A stretch of DNA of 64,000 nt, taken from NCBI GenBank assembly GCA_900169235.1, contig FWCC01000172.1, positions 40,126 to 104,125 on the forward strand, read 5' to 3'. Below are positions 57,499-64,000 of the stretch, in pieces (the stretch's first letter is position 1; each line of letters starts with the position of its first letter). This DNA comes from Zarea fungicola (Eukaryota; Ascomycota; Sordariomycetes; Hypocreales; Cordycipitaceae). Below the pieces are notes generated by a model. The model saw only the letters and a list, made by a program, of their open reading frames with translations, was not told where the DNA came from and searched no databases. The position numbers were made by a program, and so were the translations under genes.

Positions 57499-58103
57499 GG
57501 CTGATACGCGAGACTATGATTAAATAATTCTAGTACATATATTGATGGATATTGGTGTATATTGATGTTTTCTCCTTGTGCCTATTGTGAATTTGAGCCG
57601 GTGCAATACAGACTAGATAATATGCCAGGCAGCCACTACCTAGAAAATCCGAAAATGGCCTTATAGAAAAATACATCTGGATATTTGGAACCGCACGGGT
57701 GTGCTAATTCCGATAGAAAACAAATTGGAAATGAAGGGTGTTTTGAAATGCAGGTAGGATCAGCAATCGAATTATTGATTCAGGCCGAAGGGCTTCAATG
57801 AAGTTACTGATGGATGTAGAAGAATGCATTCTTCAAGCTTCATTTCAAGTACTTTCAGCGGGCATCAGCAAGCTATGATATAGCATCAGATAGGAAGGCA
57901 TTTATATAACACTGAAGGGGAGGTTCGTCAGAATAAAATAATTAGAAAATGAATTAGAATTGATTCGAAAATAGAATGCCGTTCATAACTTTTCTTTCAC
58001 GGGACAGTTGATAGTGTCAATTTCTTTTTTTCTGTACTGTCCATTAATCCCAAAAACCTGTGCAGCGTGTTATATATATAACACCCCCCCCTATGTGCTA
58101 TAG
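57499..58103. other. Convergent 3' intergenic region
   Basis: 605 bp, AT-rich, ending in a C-rich run near 58083. Holds the 3' ends of two convergent genes; nothing else. Confidence 0.55.
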
Positions 58104-58994
58104 CTAACCACGCTTCGCAACATCCGCGAGCAGAGTCTCGGCAGCCAGCTTACCCAAATTATTCGAAGCCAGCGGCGAGTCGCCCGTAAGCAAGAGTCGA
58201 TCGCGGTGTACCTGGCCCGTGATTTTCTCATTGACGACCTTGACGCCCAGCTTCTCCAGCTGCTCGGCCACCAGCCACTCCATCTTGCCTGGGATGTATC
58301 CGATCTCGATGTTCATGCCGCTGTCCAGCGAGTCCGGGAAGACGACGAGCTCGTATCCCTCATAGATGAACTTGCTCCCCGCGGGCTTGCCCACGTCGGC
58401 CGCCAACAGGCTCGCCGGGCCGTGGCACAGGGTGATCTGGTAGCGGTCGTTGCTGTGCGCCCAGCGCAGCACGTCTCCCACGAGCGACGAGAAGGGCACG
58501 TCGTTTAGGACGCCGTGCCCGCCGGGGATGAAGACGCCTAGATACGGCGTGGCGCTGGTGAAGCCCCCTTCCTTGGACCAGAGCTCCTGCAGGTTGAGCG
58601 GCGACCGCAGCTTCTTCTCGTACTTTTGGTGGATGCGCTTGACGGCCTCGTCCTGCTGGGGAAAGGCCCAGACCTCGAGCTTGACGGGGTCGCCCGAGAG
58701 CGTGGCAATGTCAATGTCGAAGCCAGCGGCGTCGAGGTGCAGCACGGGGAGGAGCATCTCGACGGGGTGGTTGCCCGTGGAGAAGAACTTGCCGTCGGCC
58801 ATTTTGAGGTAGCGCTCCTGGGTGGCGATGAGGAGGATCTTCCACTTGCCGCCCTTGTAGGCGTTGGGATAGTCGGCGCCAGCAAAGTCGGTCTTCGGGG
58901 GCACGTATTGGGTGAGGGAGTAAGGCGAGGGGAACCAGGCGTTGAATTCGGCCTGATCTGCCACGGGGACGCGGTCGGATGTTGTGGAGGCCAT
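58104..58994 (-). CDS. HchA/Hsp31-type DJ-1/PfpI protein (putative glyoxalase III/chaperone)
   Basis: Single exon, 296 aa. The protein follows the bacterial HchA (Hsp31) plan rather than the shorter yeast Hsp31: an N-terminal extension ([19 protein letters not shown]...[19 protein letters not shown]), then [23 protein letters not shown] with Glu79, IPGGHG, and [10 protein letters not shown] with the nucleophile Cys190. The tail has [21 protein letters not shown] and [17 protein letters not shown]. HchA-type proteins convert methylglyoxal to lactate without cofactor and act as holding chaperones; that activity here is inference. It looks like it is cytosolic, because no targeting signal is seen. 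Confidence 0.92.
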   Translation of the reverse strand: MASTTSDRVPVADQAEFNAWFPSPYSLTQYVPPKTDFAGADYPNAYKGGKWKILLIATQERYLKMADGKFFSTGNHPVEMLLPVLHLDAAGFDIDIATLSGDPVKLEVWAFPQQDEAVKRIHQKYEKKLRSPLNLQELWSKEGGFTSATPYLGVFIPGGHGVLNDVPFSSLVGDVLRWAHSNDRYQITLCHGPASLLAADVGKPAGSKFIYEGYELVVFPDSLDSGMNIEIGYIPGKMEWLVAEQLEKLGVKVVNEKITGQVHRDRLLLTGDSPLASNNLGKLAAETLLADVAKRG

Positions 58995-59611
58995 GATTTT
59001 TGATGTTGAAGTGTGTAATAAGAAAAAGTTGGGTTTTATCAGTAGTTGAGTTAAATGTGTAAGTATGATATGGGGTGCGGGTGAGAAGAAGCTTTGGGGG
59101 ATGGTGTATCAATCACATCTATATATACATTTCCAAGAACTGCATACTAGCCCCACGCCGTTTTTTGTAAAATTATTTGATACCTGTCGGATTGGATCTG
59201 CACAGGCTCACTTCACACAATGGAAAGGTCCATCGGCTGGAACGGAGCTGAGGTGTCTAGCCTCTTAGGCATTAGACCCTGATGCAAACGATTGGCCCAA
59301 ACTTTAAAGTATGCTACAGGAAGCACAAATTCTCAACAACCCCGCAGTCGGCAGTTTTAATGGCTACTGCCGAAGCAGGTTAAATTCATTACTTGTGTAT
59401 TTGGTTTAGCTTCCGTCGGAATAGCTTCCACCTGTGTGGCCCCCATCGGAGCTTTCACTGTTGTGGAGCGCAACACGTCACATCGTGCTACCCAGTTCCA
59501 ACACGGCATAAAAAGAATATTCTGGAGGACAGGGTAATAGAGCAAGGTCAGCACAGGGGCATGCCTCGCCGACATTGGTATGTCTTGATCATCGTATCCC
59601 TCCCTACTTGG
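58995..59611. other. Intergenic region
   Basis: 617 bp upstream of HchA-type gene and downstream of the second Zn2Cys6 gene (both -). No gene seen. Confidence 0.5.
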
Positions 59612-61931
59612 CTATTGAGGAAAAGTATACATGTCATCTTCCGTCCATATCCACATCTGACTTGCATCAGCAAGACCAGACTCCATAAGTACGGAGAGAT
59701 TACCATCCCAATTCATGGCACCCAGCGGTTCAGGGACTGCAGCCTGCGGCTGTGGAGGGGCAGATGGAGCAACAAAGTCCAGGAAGAAATTATCTGGCAA
59801 ATTACTCGTATCTTCTACTTGCTCGGGCATAAAGCTTGACACTGCATCCTCGTATGTGCTCTCGGATGATGGGGCGTGATCCGTTCCGGGATCGTTGTGC
59901 TGTTCGCCGAGGTCATCACTTGGTGTGGAAGCGAATTTCTTGCCAGTGATGAGCTGATTTTCATGCTGCAACACCACGGCGACAAGACGTTCGAGGACGG
60001 CAATACTCTGCCGCGAGGCAACATTTTGTGGATTTGACGAGTCCTCGCAGGCGCGAATGATGTGCATGACGCCAGTCTTGGCTCTTTGGCTTGCGTTGGA
60101 CAGGGGCTGGGACAGGGCCACGATGCAGAGTACAATTCCAGCCGTAAAAAGTGTGATCCCAATGTGCATGTTTGCGTGGGTACGCCTCAGCCCTTGCAGC
60201 GCATTTGGAAATCGATGCAAGCTTGACGTCCGCATTGCCGCCTCAAGCAAGTGGCGGAGAGAAAACAGCGCTTCGGGCGTCGTCTGTATCTTGCTGCCCT
60301 GCCCAAACGCTACCGTTCTATGCAGAATAATATGTAAATTATCATACTCAAGCTGTAGCGAGATGGCTTGCATGTGAGGTATCGACGGCTCCTGACCTGG
60401 CAGCGTGTCGCCGTAGGACTCGATGCGTAGTTGGTTTGGCAGTTTCCTCTTCCATTGAGTCAGTTCTTCGTGGATGGTCTGGACAGTCGCTGTTCGGTTA
60501 TTATGGCGGCGGCGACCGATGAACTGCCCCATGATACGATAGAGCCGAAATTTCGACTGGTGAAATAACCAGCGCGTATCGGCACCCTCAATGCTCCCAG
60601 ACCAAGATCCGGGGTGGGCCACCATGCCCACGCTACAATCCAAATCGTCCACGATACATGGTCGTCCAAAAGCGACTGCGATATATCTACATGATGTTTA
60701 GTAATAATACTTGATCTTAAACATGTGGAGCAGGAATAGCACTCATCATACTTGTCGAAAACTTCAAGGGCCCACCATGTACGCCGCCGTGCCTCCCTCT
60801 CCCTTGTAGAACAGTCTCGCCACAAATGTTCGCGGTGCAAATTGATGACCTGTGCTATTTTGACACCGGCACCGGAAATTCCCAGTCCGACGTTGGGTCG
60901 GCCGTTGAACAGTTGAAAACTGCCGAGCAGAATCGTTATTTGGACGGCTTCGAGGGTTGCACACCCAAGAAACTGTAAGAAACGGACTTCGACCAGCTTT
61001 CTAATGTTCCATGATAGCTGCTTCGAGTCGTGGGGACCATTGGGACATGAGGTGGATGCCGACCACAGCGAGGCATAATGCGCACCAAGTGACACGACAA
61101 GCATGGAAAGCCACAGGAAATTCTCTTCGTGGTAAGGCACGAAGTCGGAGCGGAGAAGCTGTGCATATCGTTCCCGGAATAATGACTCCTCAAATACCTA
61201 GTGTCTCATGAGCAACTGGAACATGTTGGGCTTGAGCGAGGCGTAGTCTACATACCATCATGAACCAATCAACAGATACAAAGAACTTGTCAACGAAGCA
61301 AGTGAGAGTGGCATCATCAGGAAGCTGTATTTCAACAATCTTCCGCCAATGTCGGCGACCCGATGTTGGCGATCCTATTATCTTGTTTCCGCCTGGTAGA
61401 GCAGATGTGTCTTCATGAAACGAGGACTCCAAGCTCATTTTGGAGAGTACCTATGACAACATCACCGTCAGGAATAACGAAAACCAGCAAGTACAGTTTT
61501 GACTTACCAAAGCTGTCAGATCGACGATGCTTGATTCGGGCAATACCAAGGTCTCATCAGATCCTCGCTCACCACTCTCAAGCCCGTGGCTGGAAGTCTG
61601 TGGCGCCTGCTGGGCAGTTGCAAGTGGTCGCTTCGCGTTTGAAGGAGCAGGTTCCAGGGCGCCAGGATCTCTAGCAACACATTCCGCGCCAGCTCGTACG
61701 CAGAGCTGGCAGGGCCGCTCGTGGTCACACTTGAGAATACTTAGTATCTGAATAGACCTTTCGGGTACTTGGGCAGCCACTATTTTGACAGGGCAGGGGA
61801 TGACAGGGCAGGGGATGACAGGGCAGGGGATGACAGGACAGCTGCGAGGAAGGCCAACATACCCCCAGTTTACGTTTTCGGCATCTTTCACATGCTGAAG
61901 CAACCTTTTGTCGCTTGCGAGAGGCATTCAT
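59612..61931 (-). CDS. Zn2Cys6 transcription factor with fungal-specific TF domain
   Basis: Five exons: 61863-61931, 61508-61729, 61256-61450, 60752-61197, 59612-60686; 2007 nt, 668 aa. The zinc cluster C14-x2-C17-x6-C24-x5-C30-x2-C33-x6-C40 is split between Gly23 and Cys24 by intron 1 (133 bp), so the DNA-binding domain exists only after splicing. A short Ser/Thr/Gln-rich linker follows, then the fungal_trans domain (YHEENFLWLSMLVVSLGAHYA, TREREARRRTWWALEVFDKYIAVAFGRPCIVDDLDC). The domain junction DKYIAVAFGRPCIV is restored by splicing with a phase-2 intron. The C-terminus is acidic, ending in WTEDDMYTFPQ, a plausible activation segment. Targets unknown; the HchA-type gene (617 bp away, same strand) could be one, which is inference. 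Confidence 0.88.
61786..61841. repeat. 15-bp minisatellite in a regulator intron
   Basis: Three identical 15-bp units (TGACAGGGCAGGGGA) and a partial fourth, inside intron 1 of the Zn2Cys6 gene. In the minus-strand direction each unit would read Cys-His-Pro-Leu-Pro in the frame of exon 1. The repeat is likely length-variable. Confidence 0.95.
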
Positions 61932-63495
61932 GGTGAGCAGGATAACCGGGTCAAGGTGTGCTGCTTGGTTGACGAGTTTAAGAGTTGGCTCCAACCGTGA
62001 TCGATGAGTTTGTCCCAGGCTCCACAGCTTCCTTTCTGCCGTCTCCCACTGGCAACGACTGCAACATTGTGCAGCACTTCGATCTGGAAGCAAAACAGGT
62101 AAAACAGAAAATCTTGGCTTTGGTTAACTCGCTCAAGATGGGCTGACGAGTATCCATCCGTGGTTACCGTTGATTCCATCGCTTAGCTTGGCATTTTTTT
62201 CATCTTGGTACATAAGAGTTAACCGCAACGGATGAGACGCTAGTTACCTCCAGCTAGGACATCCAAGTATTTACTACGGAGCAACTACATGGGGCGCATC
62301 ACCAGCCATTCATTCTCCTTGGCAAGTGAAGTGATCTTGCAACGACATGGCGCAGCAATACCTCAGCGATCATGTATTATGCGCATTGGCTGGCTATCAA
62401 GATCCAACGCTAGTTTGTTGTCCTGCAGCCCTAGAAGTAATTGTGGCAACTCGAAGCCGCCCCCCGTACATAGGATGCCACAATGGCAAGTATGAAACCA
62501 CGACTGGCGTCAGGTGATGGATGCACGATGGAATCAACTGGGCAGCGATGCAAGTCCGGCTAGATGTCAAACCAGTGGGATCGGAACTTCCCTTCCAAAC
62601 ACTAACTAGCCCTGCAATCTAGAATTCGGGGAGCCGAGTTGCAATAATCCCTGGTTGCATCAGACGGTCTAGAGTATCCGAAACATGCCACTTTTGTTTT
62701 TTGGGACGGCTCTTGGCCATGTCGTTCCCTATTTCGGCGTGTTTTCCGTTGATGGCCAGTCGTTTCTGTGTGGGTGCGGTTCTGAAACGTTGCTGCAACC
62801 GCCCACAACTCGGACCCCTCCCAACCCCTGGAAAGCCATTTTGAACTCCGTAATATTATTAAAAAGAAGATGAAAAAAAGTTGCTTTGAACGGCTTGCGG
62901 GCCGAGAACTTTTGGTGGAGAATGTTTGGTTATGCATGGTTGGATGGCAATCGTTGAACATGGGGGAGCTCACAAGCAAATGAACATGACAAGGGGTCCG
63001 TCCGGTCAGCCCGCCTCGGTGACCGGCTACCCCTGCTGCCATGTTGGATTATGCACTTGAGATGTGATGGGAGGAGTCTGTGTGCTGTCGCCAAGAAGTG
63101 GTGATTCCAGACGCTGCTGGCGTTTACCTGTCTTGTTGGCCCTTGCGGGCAAGGCTGCTGAGGTGAGGCGGGCGAGTCGGGCGCCAGGCGGCCCAGAAAA
63201 CTGGCCATGTTATCAGAATCCAGTAGCTTGAATTGCGGGCGCTTGAGTCGTTGATGAAGTGCAATTTTAATAATAGAAAACAGGCCGCGGTGTGGATGTG
63301 ATGAGAAATAATAAAATCGAACCGTTTGCCATTTGTGCTGGGTGTCTGGTTTTTGGCTTTCATTTTCATTTTTATTTGATTTCTTTTCCTGCTGGCAGGA
63401 CTCTTCCCGGCCTATTGTTATACCCGCCCACGAAAACAGCGCTATTCTCAGCAAACCATCTCTGGCTTCCATACCATCCCATAATACGCCAAGAA

Positions 63496-63512
63496 ATATA
63501 TATATATATATA
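63496..63512. repeat. TA dinucleotide repeat
   Basis: 17 bases of alternating A and T. Confidence 0.9.
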
Positions 63513-63607
63513 CATTATTCGTTGGTTTAACCGTCATCGGCGGAGTCTACGAGTCAACTCATACTGATTACTGCCGCGCCATCAAACGGGCCGACCGGAC
63601 AACAGTA

Positions 63608-63627
63608 AATCAATCAATCAATCAATC
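63608..63627. repeat. AATC tetranucleotide repeat
   Basis: Five perfect AATC units followed by CCC. Confidence 0.9.
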
Positions 63628-64000
63628 CCCTACGACACCAAACCATTTTTTTTTGTTTCACGCGAAGGAGTTGATCCCGACAACAAAAGCCTACACCAAC
63701 CAAACGAGGCAGGAATCGGCATTAACAAGCAGCAGAGAAGACACGCAGGAGCTGTGCCATCCATCATTCACGGAGGTCTTGTCACGCTGTGGCGGTGCCC
63801 CTGCGTCATCAAGGCCCTGCACCACCGTACACAAGTGGTTAGGGGGAACCGTTTTTGGTGGCTCCTTGGACCCTTTTTTAGCACCGTTTGGCGCTAGAAG
63901 GCCGCTAAAAACCCACCAATCGTCGCTGCACTCTGTTGCCACTAGGCCAGCTTTTTGGTGGGATACAGGAACAGAGACCTGGCAAGGGGGTGACAAAAAA

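Larger units (their letters stand above)
61932..64000. other. Gene-free end of window
   Basis: 2.1 kb with no supported gene. It begins with the promoter of the Zn2Cys6 gene. Two simple repeats occur near the end (TA repeat at 63496-63512 and AATC repeat at 63608-63627). A gene could begin or end beyond 64000; the last bases give no strong evidence. Confidence 0.5.

Overview
The window is nuclear DNA from a filamentous ascomycete, most likely a Sordariomycete and probably Hypocreales (the taxon is inferred from protein flavour, not proven). Evidence: short 50-150 bp GT-AG introns with CTAAC-like branch sites, no operons, and fungal families such as Zn2Cys6 regulators, a PTH11/SAT4-type rhodopsin-like receptor, a NACHT-WD NLR and a CYP51B-type sterol demethylase. 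I rebuilt the split genes by joining exons by hand; every join below keeps reading phase.

Layout. 1-4.5 kb: no gene found. 4.5-10.7 kb: proline dehydrogenase (+), a flavin-reductase-fold protein (-), a Zn2Cys6 regulator (+). 10.9-19.7 kb is a housekeeping block: Chk1 kinase (-) and a UBE2C/Ubc11-type E2 (+) share one promoter that carries cell-cycle-type sites, followed by RPL31 (-), a RAX1-like RGS membrane protein (+) and COP9 signalosome subunit 7 (-). 22-28 kb: Cu-transporting P-type ATPase (+) and CYP51 (-). 29-30.4 kb: an unrecognised single-pass membrane protein.

31.8-43.2 kb is the accessory part: a six-exon MFS drug/polyamine-type transporter (-), a fructosamine-kinase-like protein with a long disordered tail (-), a large NLR (alpha/beta-hydrolase + NACHT + WD-like) with one in-frame stop between its NACHT half and its WD half (+), and a small Cys/His protein with an acidic tail (+).

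44-51.4 kb returns to core genes: nucleolin/Nsr1-like (-), complex I NUO-12.3/NDUFB10 (+), mitoribosomal mL54 (+), verprolin (-), and a predicted mitochondrial membrane protein of unknown function (+). 51.9-62 kb: rhodopsin-like receptor (-), a secreted alpha/beta hydrolase (+), a bacterial-type HchA/Hsp31 protein (-) and a second Zn2Cys6 regulator whose first intron splits the zinc cluster and contains a 15-bp minisatellite (-). The last 2 kb holds only simple repeats.

No tRNA, rRNA, CRISPR or intact transposon was recognised. The most notable items are the broken NLR, the Chk1/UBC11 shared promoter, the Chk1 start codon standing alone as an exon, and the intronic minisatellite.
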